From assembly GCA_958296445.1 (NCBI GenBank), contig OY282565.1, forward strand, positions 620,001 through 684,000: a stretch of 64,000 nt of DNA, in the 5' to 3' direction. The notes beneath the pieces are model-generated. The model did no database searches and had not been told where the DNA came from. It was given only the letters and a program-made list of their open reading frames with translations. Numbering within the stretch: the stretch's first letter is position 1; every line of letters starts with the position of its first letter. The translations under genes were made by a program, and so were the position numbers. Shown here in pieces: positions 5,754-20,600 of this stretch. The DNA comes from an uncultured Dehalococcoidia bacterium. GTDB taxonomy: Bacteria > Chloroflexota > Dehalococcoidia > Lucifugimonadales > UBA3495.

Positions 5754-8202
5754 CGTAAAAGACGGCGGTACGGTTTCGGCTTCGCTGAATATCGGCGGGA
5801 TGACCTGCGCCGCTTGCGTTTATCACGTGGAGCGGGCGCTGAATGGCGTTCCCGGCGTGACCCGGGCCAGCGTTAATCTGGGCGTGGAAAGGGCGGCGGT
5901 GGACTTTATGCCCGGCGTCGCCAGCCTGGATGATTTGCGCCGGGCGGTGGAGGGCGCCGGGTACAGCGTTGAGGAGGCGGGCGACCGGCAGCGGGAACTG
6001 GAGCGGCTGTCGAAAACGCGGGAAATGCGGGTTTTGGGCCGTCGGCTGGCGGTGTCTGCCAGCGGGGCGGTTCTGCTGTTTCTGGGGTCTTTCGACGGGT
6101 TTCCTTGGGTTTCGGACTGGATGCGGCTGGGGTTTTATCCCTTTTTGCTGTGGGCGGTGGCTACGCCGATGCAGTTCTGGGCCGGGGCGAGCTTCTACCG
6201 TTCCGGTTTCGGGGCACTGCGGCACGGGTCGGCGCCGTTTCTGATACGAGGGAATATGCACACCCTCATAGCCTTGGGAACCACTACGGCTTACGGGTAC
6301 AGCGCGGTGGTGGTGCTGCTGGGGGCGTTGGCGCCGGGGGCGCTGTCGGAGGCCGGAGTTGGCCGGGGGGTGTACTTCGATACCGCGGCGGTTATTATCG
6401 CCCTGATTCTGCTGGGGCGCTATCTGGAGGCGCGGGCCCGGGGGCAGACTTCCGAGGCGGTGCGGCGGCTTATCGAGTTGCGCCCGGCTACCGCTACGGT
6501 GCTGCGGGAGGACGGGGAGGCCGAAATTCCGGTGGAGCAGGTGGTTGTCGGCGACCTGTTGCTGGCGCGGCCCGGCGAGCATATTCCGGTGGACGGCGAA
6601 GTGACTAGCGGGCATTCCGCGGTGGACGAGTCTATGCTTACCGGCGAGAGTATGCCGGTGGAGAAGGCCCCCGGCGATTCGGTGTACGGGGCTACGCTGA
6701 ACGGCTATGGCGCGTTGTACTATCGGGCTACCCGCGTTGGGCAGGAAACGGCGCTGGCGCAGATTATCCGGCTGGTGCAGGAGGCGCAGGGTTCGCGGGC
6801 GCCAATCCAGCGGCTGGCCGACCGGATTTCGGCCTGGTTCGTGCCGTCGGTGGTTGGCGTTGCCGCGGCGTCATTCCTGCTGTGGCTGCTGTTGGGGCCG
6901 TCGCCGGCGCTTACTCTGGCGGTTCTGGTGTTCGTGGCGGTGCTTATCATCGCCTGCCCCTGCGCTTTGGGACTGGCAACGCCTACGGCGATTATCGTCG
7001 GCGTGGGGAAAGGCGCGGCGCGGGGGGTGTTGATACGGCAGGCGGAGACGCTGGAGAAGGCGCACCGGGTTGAGACGGTGATTCTGGACAAGACCGGCAC
7101 GCTTACCACCGGGAAACCGGCGGTTACTGCGGTTGCCCTTAGTTCGGCGGCGGCGGATTTAGGGGTTTGGATTCCCGCCTTCGCGGGAATGACGGGGTTT
7201 GCGCCGGGAATGACGGATTCTGCTGAAGGCAATGTTTCTGCGGGGGCGGATTCTGCTTCGTCAGGTTTGAGCTTGGCGGAGGGGGAGCGGGGGTTGCTGT
7301 TGCTGGCGGCTTCGGCGGAGCGCGGGTCGGAGCATCCTCTGGCGCAGGCTATTGTGCGGCGGGCGCAGGAGTGGGGCATTGAGCCGCTGCCGGTTGATGA
7401 TTTCCGGGCTATTCCGGGCCGGGGCGTTTATGCCGTGGTTGATGGTTCGACGGTGCTGTTGGGGAACCGCGGGCTGATGGAGGAGTCGGGGGTGGCGCTG
7501 GATGGGCTGAACGGCCCGGCGGCGCAGTTCGCCGCCGAGGGCGGAACGCCGGTATTTCTGGCCGCCGACGGGCGGGCGGCGGGGGTGTTTTCGGTGGCGG
7601 ATACGCTGAAACCGGGGGCCGCCGAGGGGGTGGAGCGGCTGCGGGCGATGGGCTTGCAGGTGGTGATGCTTACCGGCGACAATGCGACTACGGCTCAGGC
7701 TATCGCCCGGCAGTTGGGCATCAAGCAGGTTGAGGCGGAGGCACTGCCACAGGACAAGGCGGCGGTGGTGCGGCGGCTGCAAGGCGAGGGGCGGGTGGTG
7801 GCGGTGGTGGGCGACGGCATCAATGACGCCCCGGCACTGGCGCAGGCGGACGTAAGTCTGGCTATGGGGGGCGGAACGGGCGTTGCCATCGAGTCGGCGG
7901 ATATAACGCTGATGCGGGACGATGTGGGGGCGGTCGCTGCGGCGCTGGAGCTTAGCCGACAGAGTATCCGCACGATTAAGCAGAATTTGGTTGGGGCGTT
8001 TTTCTACAATGTGTTGCTGATTCCGGTGGCGGCCGGGGCGCTGGTTCCGGTTTTTCAGGCGGTTGGCGGGGTGCCTGGGTCGCTGGAGTTTTTCTTTGGG
8101 CAGCAAGGGTTCCTGAACCCGGTGCTGGCGGCGCTGGCTATGGCTTTCAGCTCGGTGACCGTGGTGACCAACTCCCTGCGGCTGCGAGGGGCGGCGATAT
8201 AG
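5743..8202 (+). CDS. copA: Copper-translocating P1B-type ATPase
   Basis: The product is 819 aa from the ATG at 5743. Domains in order: one HMA metal-binding domain with GMTCAAC (residues 19-25), N-terminal membrane helices, an actuator domain with LTGES, the CPC metal site in a membrane helix (about residue 404), the phosphorylation motif DKTGT (Asp near 449), the nucleotide domain with SEHPL, and GDGINDAP (about residue 690). The CPC site and CxxC HMA indicate Cu(I)/Ag(I) efflux. Between the P site and SEHPL the protein carries a [18 protein letters not shown] stretch encoded by a palindromic repeat (7171-7190). An in-frame extension to 5524 is entirely 60-bp repeat and is rejected. A YHS-domain gene follows. 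Confidence 0.95.
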   Translation: MAAGVKDGGTVSASLNIGGMTCAACVYHVERALNGVPGVTRASVNLGVERAAVDFMPGVASLDDLRRAVEGAGYSVEEAGDRQRELERLSKTREMRVLGRRLAVSASGAVLLFLGSFDGFPWVSDWMRLGFYPFLLWAVATPMQFWAGASFYRSGFGALRHGSAPFLIRGNMHTLIALGTTTAYGYSAVVVLLGALAPGALSEAGVGRGVYFDTAAVIIALILLGRYLEARARGQTSEAVRRLIELRPATATVLREDGEAEIPVEQVVVGDLLLARPGEHIPVDGEVTSGHSAVDESMLTGESMPVEKAPGDSVYGATLNGYGALYYRATRVGQETALAQIIRLVQEAQGSRAPIQRLADRISAWFVPSVVGVAAASFLLWLLLGPSPALTLAVLVFVAVLIIACPCALGLATPTAIIVGVGKGAARGVLIRQAETLEKAHRVETVILDKTGTLTTGKPAVTAVALSSAAADLGVWIPAFAGMTGFAPGMTDSAEGNVSAGADSASSGLSLAEGERGLLLLAASAERGSEHPLAQAIVRRAQEWGIEPLPVDDFRAIPGRGVYAVVDGSTVLLGNRGLMEESGVALDGLNGPAAQFAAEGGTPVFLAADGRAAGVFSVADTLKPGAAEGVERLRAMGLQVVMLTGDNATTAQAIARQLGIKQVEAEALPQDKAAVVRRLQGEGRVVAVVGDGINDAPALAQADVSLAMGGGTGVAIESADITLMRDDVGAVAAALELSRQSIRTIKQNLVGAFFYNVLLIPVAAGALVPVFQAVGGVPGSLEFFFGQQGFLNPVLAALAMAFSSVTVVTNSLRLRGAAI
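7171..7190. repeat. Palindromic repeat inserted inside the copA reading frame
   Basis: ATTCCCGC, a CTTC loop and GCGGGAAT, followed by GACGGG and a degenerate second half (CCGGGAATGACGG) to about 7215. The same element occurs between genes at 23128-23145. In copA it is translated as IPAFAGMT in the nucleotide-binding domain without breaking the frame. Confidence 0.85.
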
Positions 8203-8217
8203 GAGAAATTGGGAAAT

Positions 8218-8293
8218 TCCCTTTTGTCACCCTGAGTGAAGCGAAGGGTCTCACCGCCCGAGCCGGGATTCTTCGCTTTGCTCAGAATGACAG
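8218..8293. repeat. Dispersed repeat family A between copA and the YHS gene
   Basis: Contains CCTTTTGTCACCCTGAGTG, GAAGCGAAGGGTCT, GGGATTCTTCGCTTTGCTC and AGAATGACAG. The short remaining gap up to the YHS ATG has TATAGT about 30 bp before the start, which could be a -10 box. Confidence 0.85.
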
Positions 8294-8356
8294 ACAGCGG
8301 AAGTAATTTCGCAGTTTTCTCATATAGTCTCAGAATATGGAAACGAGGTGCCAGGG

Positions 8357-8623
8357 ATGGCGGTAGCGATTGACCCGGTGTGCCTGATGGAAGTCAATAC
8401 GGAAAATCCGACGGGCGGGCGCAGCGAGTATCAGGGGACGGATTATTACTTTTGCGGGCCGGGGTGCAAGGTGGCCTTTGACCGCAACCCGGAACACGTG
8501 CTTTCGGGGGAAGGCGTGGTTCCTATGGAACACGGCGGGCATGGGGCGGGGGAATCGCGTCGGGCCGGGGGGATTATGGGGTTTTTGCGGCGGTTGTTCC
8601 CGTCGCAAACCCTTTCGGATTGA
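8357..8623 (+). CDS. YHS-domain metal-binding protein
   Basis: The product is 88 aa. The YHS domain is complete: DPVCLMEV at the N-terminus and YYFCGPGCKVAFDRNPE in the middle, with the conserved Cys residues that hold metal. A His/Gly-rich HGGHGAG segment follows and may bind copper or another metal. YHS domains occur inside or beside heavy-metal ATPases, so this protein probably delivers or buffers metal for CopA just upstream. The ATG at 8357 has GAGGT 8 bp upstream; a GTG at 8348 would add three residues. The C-terminal 25 residues are basic and hydrophobic with no clear domain. Confidence 0.8.
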   Translation: MAVAIDPVCLMEVNTENPTGGRSEYQGTDYYFCGPGCKVAFDRNPEHVLSGEGVVPMEHGGHGAGESRRAGGIMGFLRRLFPSQTLSD

Positions 8624-8762
8624 TGAGTCAGTCCTGAGTGATGGGCAGGTGCTGTCCGTAACCCTTGCTGGCCGGTTTTGTCTGAATCTGAAAATTTTGA
8701 TTCGGATAAAGAACTTGCAGGCTTGGTTTTTGCGGGTTTCGGCGGGATTTGCGGCGAAAAGT

Positions 8763-8863
8763 GAGGGCGCACGCAGTGCGCCCCTACATTGTGGTCGGCT
8801 AGACGCCTAGGATTTCCAAGTATCGGCGAAAGGTAAGGGGCGCACGGCAGTGCGCCCCTACGG
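8763..8863. repeat. Two copies of palindromic family B
   Basis: GAGGGCGCACGCAGTGCGCCC at 8763-8783 and GGGGCGCACGGCAGTGCGCCC at 8838-8858, each followed by CTAC. The arms GGGCGCAC and GTGCGCCC form a hairpin. The 8624-8871 gap holds nothing else except a short degenerate TCTGAATC-type module near 8681. Confidence 0.85.
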
Positions 8864-8871
8864 GTTGGTTT

Positions 8872-9075
8872 TTATCTGCGTTGTTGTTGGTCGCGGGCGA
8901 TCCAGGCTATGTTGAGCGCGGCTATGGCTGTGGCGGCGATTAGCATTACGGTGGCGATGTTGAGGGGGCCTATGGCGATGCTGTACTGTAGGCCGAGGCC
9001 GAGGCCAACCCAGAACACCGCGAGGGCGGCCAGGAATACCAGGATGTGCGCGGTTATTTTTAGCTTGGGGTTCAT
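8872..9075 (-). CDS. Small two-helix membrane protein
   Basis: The product is 67 aa with AGGAGG at good spacing before the ATG. Residues about 7-30 and 36-60 form two hydrophobic helices; the protein ends in a positively charged RDQQQRR tail, predicted cytoplasmic. No family is recognised. It lies 66 bp downstream of secA on the same strand and could be the last gene of that transcript. The good ribosome site and membrane pattern support a real gene. Confidence 0.6.
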   Translation of the reverse strand: MNPKLKITAHILVFLAALAVFWVGLGLGLQYSIAIGPLNIATVMLIAATAIAALNIAWIARDQQQRR

Positions 9076-9140
9076 TTCGCGCCTCCTGTTCGGTGGGTTG
9101 TGGCCCGTTTATTATTGTACTGCGGCGGGGCGGGGGTTGG

Positions 9141-11753
9141 CTAGGCTGCTTTGCCGCAGCAGCGTTTGTATTTGCGGCCGCTGCCGCAGGGGCAGGGGGC
9201 GTTGCGGCCTACTTTGGCGGTTCCGTTGGGCTGGGGGCTGGCCGTTGGCATTGGGCTGTTGGCGGCGTTGTTGCGGCGGCGGTTGCGGTTGCCGCCCAGC
9301 TCGGCGGTGACCAGCTCCGGGTCTACCGACACGTGGAACAGCATTCGCACTACGTCGTGCTGGATGCGTTCTTGGAGGGCGTGGAACATTTTTTGGCCTT
9401 CGCTGCGGTACATTATCAGGGGGTCGCGCTGGCCGTAGGCGTGGAGGCCGATGCCGGTTCGCAGATTTTCCATTGCCGTCAAGTGTTGCACCCAGTGGGA
9501 GTCTATGGCGCGGAGCAGCAGAAAGCGCTCGGTGAGCCGCATCCGTTCTGAGCCGGTGTCTTGCTCCCGCTGGTCGTAGGCGGTTGCGGCGTGTTGCGAC
9601 AGGATGGCGTCAATCTGCTCGCGGCTGTACTGGTAGAAGTCATCTTCGCGGGCCAGTTGCGGCGGGAGGGGGAAAATCCGGCCCAATTCGTCAATCAGCC
9701 CGCCGGGGTTCCAGTTGTCGGAGTGGCGGCCCGGCAGGTACTGGTTGGACAGACGGGCTAATTCTTGGCGCAGCATATCTAGGGTTTTTTCGCGCAGGTT
9801 GCCGTCGCCGAGGGCTTGGTGGCGGTCGCCGTAAATGGTTTCGCGCTGCTTGTTCAGGACGTCGTCAAATTCCAGCAGGTGCTTGCGGATGTCGAAGTGA
9901 TAGCCCTCGACCTTGACTTGGGCGCCGCTGATGGATTTGGTGACCAGCTTGTTTTCCACGGGGGTGTCGGCTTCAAGGCCGGTCCAGCCCATAACGGTTT
10001 TGATGCGCTCGCCGCCGAAGCGTTGCATCAGCTCGTCTTCCAGGGACACGTAGAATTGGGAGCTGCCGGGGTCGCCCTGGCGGCCGGCGCGGCCCCGTAG
10101 CTGGTTGTCGATGCGGCGGGCGTCGTGGTGTTCGGTGCCGATGACGTGGAGGCCGCCCAGCTCGACCACCCGGTCATGCTCGGCCTGCCAGTCTTGGCGG
10201 TGGGTGTCGGCGCCGCCGAGCACTATGTCGGTGCCGCGGCCGGCCATATTGGTGGAGACGGTTACGGCGCCGAGGCGGCCGGCTTGGGCGATGATGTTGG
10301 CCTCGCCCTCGTGGTTCTTGGCGTTCAGGACTTGATTGGGGATGCCGCGTTTTAGGAGGCGTTGGCTGAGAAAGTCGGAGTCTTCGATGGAGGTAGTGCC
10401 GATGAGCAGGGGGCGTCCGGTTTCGTGGAGCTTTACGATGTCTTCGGTGACCGCGTTCCACTTGCCTTCTCTGGTCTGGTACACCAGGTCGGAATTGTCT
10501 TCCCGATGCATTGGGCGGTTGGTGGGGATTTCGACTACTTCCAGGCCGTAGATGCGAAAGAACTCGTCGGCTTCGGTGGCGGCGGTGCCGGTCATTCCGG
10601 CCAGCTTTTGGTACATACGGAAGTAGTTTTGGAGGGTGATAGTGGCGTAGGTGACGCTTTCGCGCTGGATTTTCAGTCCTTCTTTGGCTTCTACCGCTTG
10701 GTGCAGGCCGTCGGACCAGCGGCGGCCCGGCTGGAGGCGGCCGGTAAATTCGTCAACTATGACTACTTCGCCGTCGCGGACGACATAATCCTTGTCGCGC
10801 TGTTTCATTATTTCGGCGGTGAGGGCGTTCTCCATAAAGTGGACGAGGTGGAAGTTCTGCTCCTCGTATAGGTTGGTGGTGTTAGTCCACTGCTCCATTT
10901 TGGAGATTCCCTCTTGGGATAGGGAAATGGCGCGGGTGCGGTCGTCAATGGCGTAGTCTTCTTCCTTTTTCAGACGGGGGGCCAGACGGGCGAATTTCTG
11001 GTACTCCTGAACCGGCTCTTCGGCCGGGCCGCTGATAATCAAGGGGGTGCGGGCTTCGTCAATGAGGATGTTGTCCACTTCGTCAATGATGGCGTAATGG
11101 AGTTCGCGCTGCACGCGCAGTTCTTGGGAAGGGGACATATTGTCGCGCAGGTAGTCGAAGCCGAATTCGTTGTTGGTGCCGTAGGTGATGTCGGCGCGGT
11201 AGGCGTCGGCGCGGGATACCGGGCGCAGGGAAGGCATTTTGCCGGTGGTGATTTCCGGGTCGTAGAGATAGGCTGCGTCGTGCTGGAGGCAGCCGACGGT
11301 TAGGCCGAGGGCGTGATAGACCGGGCCCATCCACACCGGGTCGCGGCGGGCGAGGTAGTCGTTGACGGTGACCACGTGGACGCCGCGGCCGGTCAGGGCG
11401 TTGGCGTAGACGGAGAGGGTCGCCACTAGGGTCTTGCCTTCGCCGGTTTTCATTTCGGCGATTTTGCCGTGGTGCAGGGCCGCGCCGCCGACGAGCTGGG
11501 CGTCGTAATGGCGTTGCCCGAGGTTGCGGCGGGCCGATTCGCGGACGGCGGCGAATGCTTCGGGGAGCAGGGCGTCCAGCCCTTCGCCAGCTTCCAGGCG
11601 TTGGCGGAACTCGGCGGTTTTGGCCCACAACTGTTCGTCGTTGAGGCGCTGAAACTCCGGTTCCAGCTTGTTGGCGGCGTCTTTGGCGGGGGCCAGCTTT
11701 TTTAGGGCCTTTTCGTTGGGGTCGCCTAGTATTTTTTGGAGGACGGTGACCAT
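9141..11753 (-). CDS. secA: Protein translocase ATPase SecA
   Basis: The product is 870 aa. SecA drives preproteins through SecYEG. The Walker A motif MKTGEGKT is at residues 101-108, followed by the DEAD-type VIDEVDNILIDEA segment, the preprotein cross-linking domain, and the second motor domain with AGRGTDI and the conserved QLRGRAGRQGDPG. The C-terminus has the zinc-binding CPCGSGRKYKRCC signature after a Gly/Asn-rich linker. Length is typical of full-length SecA. AGGAAA precedes the ATG. It is transcribed leftward behind pyrD, rpoC and rpoB, though the 150-bp gap to pyrD contains a family B repeat and may hold its own promoter. Confidence 0.97.
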   Translation of the reverse strand: MVTVLQKILGDPNEKALKKLAPAKDAANKLEPEFQRLNDEQLWAKTAEFRQRLEAGEGLDALLPEAFAAVRESARRNLGQRHYDAQLVGGAALHHGKIAEMKTGEGKTLVATLSVYANALTGRGVHVVTVNDYLARRDPVWMGPVYHALGLTVGCLQHDAAYLYDPEITTGKMPSLRPVSRADAYRADITYGTNNEFGFDYLRDNMSPSQELRVQRELHYAIIDEVDNILIDEARTPLIISGPAEEPVQEYQKFARLAPRLKKEEDYAIDDRTRAISLSQEGISKMEQWTNTTNLYEEQNFHLVHFMENALTAEIMKQRDKDYVVRDGEVVIVDEFTGRLQPGRRWSDGLHQAVEAKEGLKIQRESVTYATITLQNYFRMYQKLAGMTGTAATEADEFFRIYGLEVVEIPTNRPMHREDNSDLVYQTREGKWNAVTEDIVKLHETGRPLLIGTTSIEDSDFLSQRLLKRGIPNQVLNAKNHEGEANIIAQAGRLGAVTVSTNMAGRGTDIVLGGADTHRQDWQAEHDRVVELGGLHVIGTEHHDARRIDNQLRGRAGRQGDPGSSQFYVSLEDELMQRFGGERIKTVMGWTGLEADTPVENKLVTKSISGAQVKVEGYHFDIRKHLLEFDDVLNKQRETIYGDRHQALGDGNLREKTLDMLRQELARLSNQYLPGRHSDNWNPGGLIDELGRIFPLPPQLAREDDFYQYSREQIDAILSQHAATAYDQREQDTGSERMRLTERFLLLRAIDSHWVQHLTAMENLRTGIGLHAYGQRDPLIMYRSEGQKMFHALQERIQHDVVRMLFHVSVDPELVTAELGGNRNRRRNNAANSPMPTASPQPNGTAKVGRNAPCPCGSGRKYKRCCGKAA

Positions 11754-11849
11754 TGGCGTTTTTCCTGTGTAAGGGTGGGGGTGAGCTGGATATATTTTAG
11801 CATTGGAAGGCGGGGGTAGCGTAGGGGGGTGGGGGTATGCGGGGGGACG

Positions 11850-11876
11850 GGCGCACGGCTGTGCGCCCCTACGGGG
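11850..11876. repeat. Palindromic family B copy between pyrD and secA
   Basis: GGGCGCACGGCTGTGCGCCC followed by CTACGGG. Arms GGGCGCAC and GTGCGCCC surround a short loop. On the minus strand the hairpin lies between the pyrD stop and the secA start. Confidence 0.85.
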
Positions 11877-11906
11877 TTTTGGCGGTTGTTGGTTTGGAGT
11901 GGCGGC

Positions 11907-12908
11907 TTAATGGGTGGGGGTGGGGTGGACTGTGCCGCGCAGTTGGGACAGGGTGGCTATGTTGTGGTTGGTTAGGTAGTTTTGGAGGTTGGTTAGGATG
12001 CGCCAGGGGGCGTTTAGGTTGATTAGGTTGGCGCTGCCTATTTGTACGGCGGCGGCGCCGGCTAGGATGTATTCTAGGGCGTGTTGGGCGTTAAATATGC
12101 CGCCTACGCCGATGATGGGGATGTTTGCTCCGATTTCTTTGAGGGCCTGGGCGGTTTGGTAGACTAGGGCCAGGGATACGGGGCGCAGTCCGATGCCGGA
12201 CAGCCCGCCGGTGATGTTGCCCAGCACCGGGCGGCGGGTTGGCAGGTCTATGCTCATGGCGGGCAGGGTGTTGCAGATGGTGAGGGCGTCGGCTCCGCCG
12301 TCGGCTGCGGCTTTGGCTATTTCCGTGATGTCCGGTACGTTGGGGGCCAGCTTGGCAATCACCGGAAGGGGGGAATTGGCCTTGACTGCGGCCACTGCGT
12401 CGCGGGTGAGGGCCGGGCTGTGGCTGAACATTGCGCCGTTTTCGATGTTGGGGCAGGAAAGGTTGAGTTCTAGGGCACTGATGCCGACGGCGGCGTTGGT
12501 GATGGCGGCCATTTCGCCGAATTCGCCGACGCTGTGGGCGGCGAAGCTGAGCAGGACGGTGGCGTTCCAGTCGGCCCATTGGGGCGTCCACTCGCGGACG
12601 GCGGTTTCGATGCCGGGGTTTATCAGGCCGATGGCGTTGAGGAAGAGGAGGCCGTCGGGTTCGTCCGCTTTGGATTCCCAAGCCTGGCGGTAGGAATCGG
12701 GGAACCAGCGCGGCTCCGGGTTGCCTTCCCGGGGCCAGCGGGTGACTGTTTTGGGGATGACCGCGCCGAGTTGGTGCAGGGGGTAGTTGCCGATTAGGCC
12801 GCGGCCATAGCCGTCATAGCCTAGGGTGCCGGAGGCAATCATTACCGGGTTTGCCAGCCGGAGTCCCTGGGGGTGGCGGGGGGTTAGGTCAACTTCCAAA
12901 TTTGCCAC
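11907..12908 (-). CDS. pyrD: Dihydroorotate dehydrogenase, class 1B-like catalytic subunit
   Basis: The product is 333 aa from a GTG start preceded by GAGAGGG. It oxidises dihydroorotate to orotate in pyrimidine synthesis, using FMN in a TIM barrel. Visible features are PVMIASGTLGYDGYG near the N-terminus, LELNLSCPN with the active-site Cys characteristic of class 1 enzymes, the FMN-binding VIAKLAPN, and the phosphate loop IIGVGGIFNAQHALEYILAGA. Class 1B enzymes pair with a PyrK iron-sulfur subunit, which is not in this window. The gene lies 100 bp behind rpoC, an unusual but plausible co-transcription. Confidence 0.9.
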   Translation of the reverse strand: MANLEVDLTPRHPQGLRLANPVMIASGTLGYDGYGRGLIGNYPLHQLGAVIPKTVTRWPREGNPEPRWFPDSYRQAWESKADEPDGLLFLNAIGLINPGIETAVREWTPQWADWNATVLLSFAAHSVGEFGEMAAITNAAVGISALELNLSCPNIENGAMFSHSPALTRDAVAAVKANSPLPVIAKLAPNVPDITEIAKAAADGGADALTICNTLPAMSIDLPTRRPVLGNITGGLSGIGLRPVSLALVYQTAQALKEIGANIPIIGVGGIFNAQHALEYILAGAAAVQIGSANLINLNAPWRILTNLQNYLTNHNIATLSQLRGTVHPTPTH

Positions 12909-12930
12909 GGAGTTACCCTCTCCGGTTTTT

Positions 12931-12988
12931 TAACGCAGAGGGCGCGGAGAACGCGGAGTTATTCCGGTTGTCCGCGCCCTTTGCGTTA
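12931..12988. repeat. Long inverted repeat between rpoC and pyrD
   Basis: TAACGCAGAGGGCGCGGA (12931-12948) and TCCGCGCCCTTTGCGTTA (12971-12988) pair at 17 of 18 positions around a 22-nt loop. On the minus strand this hairpin comes just after the rpoC stop. It may attenuate or terminate transcription into pyrD, or be a mobile palindrome; a related element lies at 28431-28504. Confidence 0.7.
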
Positions 12989-13008
12989 TCGCTGTGTTGA
13001 AGGGATGG

Positions 13009-17697
<4,689 letters not shown>

Positions 17698-17699
17698 AA

Positions 17700-20600
17700 C
17701 TAAATCGCCTCCACAGACTGGAATATGGCCGGGTCGCCGTTGAGGCCGGGGCCGAGTTCGTCGCCGATGTCTTGGCTTACGGCGGGGCGGTTTTCTTCGT
17801 TGAGCAGTTGCACCGCCAAGCCTAGGCTTTGGAGTTCCTTGAGCAGGACGTTGAAGGATTCCGGCACGCCGGGTTGGCCGATGGGTTCGCCTTTGACCAC
17901 GGCTTCGTAGGTTTTGACCCGGCCGGCTACGTCGTCGGATTTGACGGTAAGGACTTCTTGGAGGTTGTAGGCGGCGCTGTAGGCTTCGAGGGCCCATACT
18001 TCCATTTCGCCGAAGCGCTGGCCGCCGAACTGGGCTTTGCCGCCGAGGGGCTGCTGGGTAATCATCGAGTAGGGGCCGGTGGAGCGGGCGTGAATCTTGT
18101 CTTCCACCAAGTGGATGAGCTTGAGGATGTAGATGTCGCCCACGGTGACCAGTTGGTCGAATGCGTCGCCGGTGCGCCCGTCGTAGAGCGTGAACTTGCC
18201 GAAGGTGGGGGGGGCGATGCCCCGCTGCCGGTGGACTTCCAGGGCCATATCGTGCATTGCCTGGAGGGGCAGGCCCCAAGGGTCGCGGCCGGCGTCCATT
18301 GCCAGCCACAGGCGCAGGCAGGCTTCGCGGGAGAAGCCTAGTTGGGATTCGTCGAGAATCCGGTTGAGCATTTCTTGGGGGGGCAGGCCGTACTCGGCCA
18401 GCCAGCGGAGTACGGTGTTGCGCTGGGCGTCGGTGGAGCCGCCGGTGAGGATGACGTCTTCGCGCTCCTTGAACCAGATTCGGGCTAGGGCGTCTTCGAT
18501 GTCGGCGTCGCTGGCGCCGTCGAACACCGGGGTGTTGGCGCGGAAGTTGAGGCCGCGGGCGGCCCAGCCGAGGTGGGTTTCGAGCACTTGGCCTAGGTTC
18601 ATGCGGGAAGGGACGCCGATGGGGTTGAGGATGATGTCAACGGGGGTGCCGTCTTCGAGGTAGGGCATATCCTCTTCGGGGAGGATGCGGGCGACGACGC
18701 CCTTGTTGCCGTGGCGGCCGGCCATTTTGTCGCCGACGGAGATTTTGCGGGTCTGGGCGATCCAGACGCGGACGGCTTCCTTGACGCCGGGGTTGAGGTC
18801 GTCCTTTTTTTCGCGGCTCAGGACTTTGACGTCGATGACCTTGCCGCGCTCGCCGTGGGGGACGCGGAGGGAGGTGTCTTTAACGTCGCGGGATTTTTCG
18901 CCGAAAATGGCGCGGAGGAGCTTTTCCTCGGCGGTGAGTTCGGTTTCGCCCTTGGGGGTTACTTTGCCGACGAGGATGTCGCCGGGGCCTACGTCGGCGC
19001 CGATGCGGATGATGCCGCGCTCGTCGAGGTCGCGGAGGTTGGCTTCGCCCACGTTGGGGATGTCGCGGGTGATTTCTTCGGGGCCGAGCTTGGTTTCGCG
19101 GGCTTCCATTTCGTGGCGCTCGATGTGAATGGAGGTGAAGTAGTCATCGCGGTACAGGCGCTCGCTGAGGATGATGGCGTCTTCGTAGTTGTAGCCTTCC
19201 CAAGACATAAAGGCCACCAGCACGTTCTGGCCGAGGGCCAGCTCGCCGTTTTCGGTGGAGAAGCTGTCGGCCAGCACGGTTCCGGCCTGCACCACATCGC
19301 CGCGGGTGGCGATGGGGCGCTGGTCGAAGCAGGTTCCTTGGTTGGTGCGGGAGAATTTGATGAGGGGGTGGACGTGTTCCTCGCCGGCGGCGTCGGTGAC
19401 CACGATTTGGCGGCCGTTGACCGAGGTGACCACGCCGTTGACGCGGGAGGTGACCATCTGGCCGCTGTCGCGGGCGACGCGGTTTTCGATGCCGGTGCCG
19501 ACGGTGGGGGCCTGGGGGCGCAGCAACGGCACGGCCTGGCGTTGCATATTGGAGCCCATCAGGGCACGGTTGGCGTCGTCATGCTCCAGGAAGGGGATGA
19601 GGGCCGCCGACACGCTCATAATCTGCATGGGCGAGACGTCCATCAGGTGGGCTTCGGCGGGCGAGCCTTGGGTGTACTGGTCGCCGATGCGGATTTCGAT
19701 GCGGTCGTCCTCGAACTGGTTGCGCTCGTCCAGCAGGGCGTTGGCCTGGGCGATTTTGTACTGCTCCTCTAGGTCGGCGGAAAGCCAGACGATGGAATCG
19801 TCGGGGCCGCCGTTGCGGGGGGACTGGGCGACAAAGGGCTTTACCGGAATCATAGTGCCTTGGGGCAGGGCGCGGATGGCGTTGACCCGGTTGGCGCCGA
19901 TGGCTACGCCTTCGTTGACGATGATATGCCCGTTTTCCGGGTTGATTATCGCTTCGGTCACCACGCGGCCCCGGAGGTCGGCGGAGTCTTTGGAAAGCTC
20001 GCGGCGCACGACGCGGTAGGGCGACTCGATGAAGCCGAATTCGTTGACGCGGGCGTAGGATGCTAGGGAGCTGAGCAGGCCGATGTTAGGGCCTTCCGGA
20101 GTTTCGATGGGGCAGATGCGCCCGTAGTGGGAAAAGTGCACATCGCGGACGTCGAAGCCGGCCCGCTCGCGGGACAGGCCGCCGGGGCCGAGGGCGGAGA
20201 GGCGGCGCTTGTGGGTCAGCTCGGCCAGCGGGTTGGTCTGGTCCATAAATTGGGATAGCTGGGAGCCGCCGAAGAACTCGCGCACTGCGGCCACTACAGG
20301 GCGGATGTTGACTAGGGCCTGGGGCGAGGCCATATCCTGGTCTACCAGAGTCATTTTTTCCTTGACCATGCGCTCCATACGGAGCAGGCCGACGCGCACC
20401 TGGTTTTGCACCAGCTCGCCGACGGCGCGGACGCGGCGGTTGCCTAGGTGGTCAATGTCGTCAACCTGGCCCTGGCCTTGATTGACTGCAATCATCTTGC
20501 GGAGGACGGCGATGATGTCGTCGCGGGTGAGTATCCGTTCTTTGCTGTAGTCGGCGGGGCGGCCTAGGTTGCCGTTGAGCTTGTGGCGGCCCACGTTGCC

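Noticed and set aside
5143..6615. 490-codon minus-strand frame over DUF1330, the 60-bp array and copA
   Set aside because: Translation repeats the array and the antisense of copA; no coding signature.
17698..18309. Upstream extension of rpoC into rpoB
   Set aside because: Runs through rpoB in another frame with no conservation; rpoC starts at 17697 next to a ribosome site.
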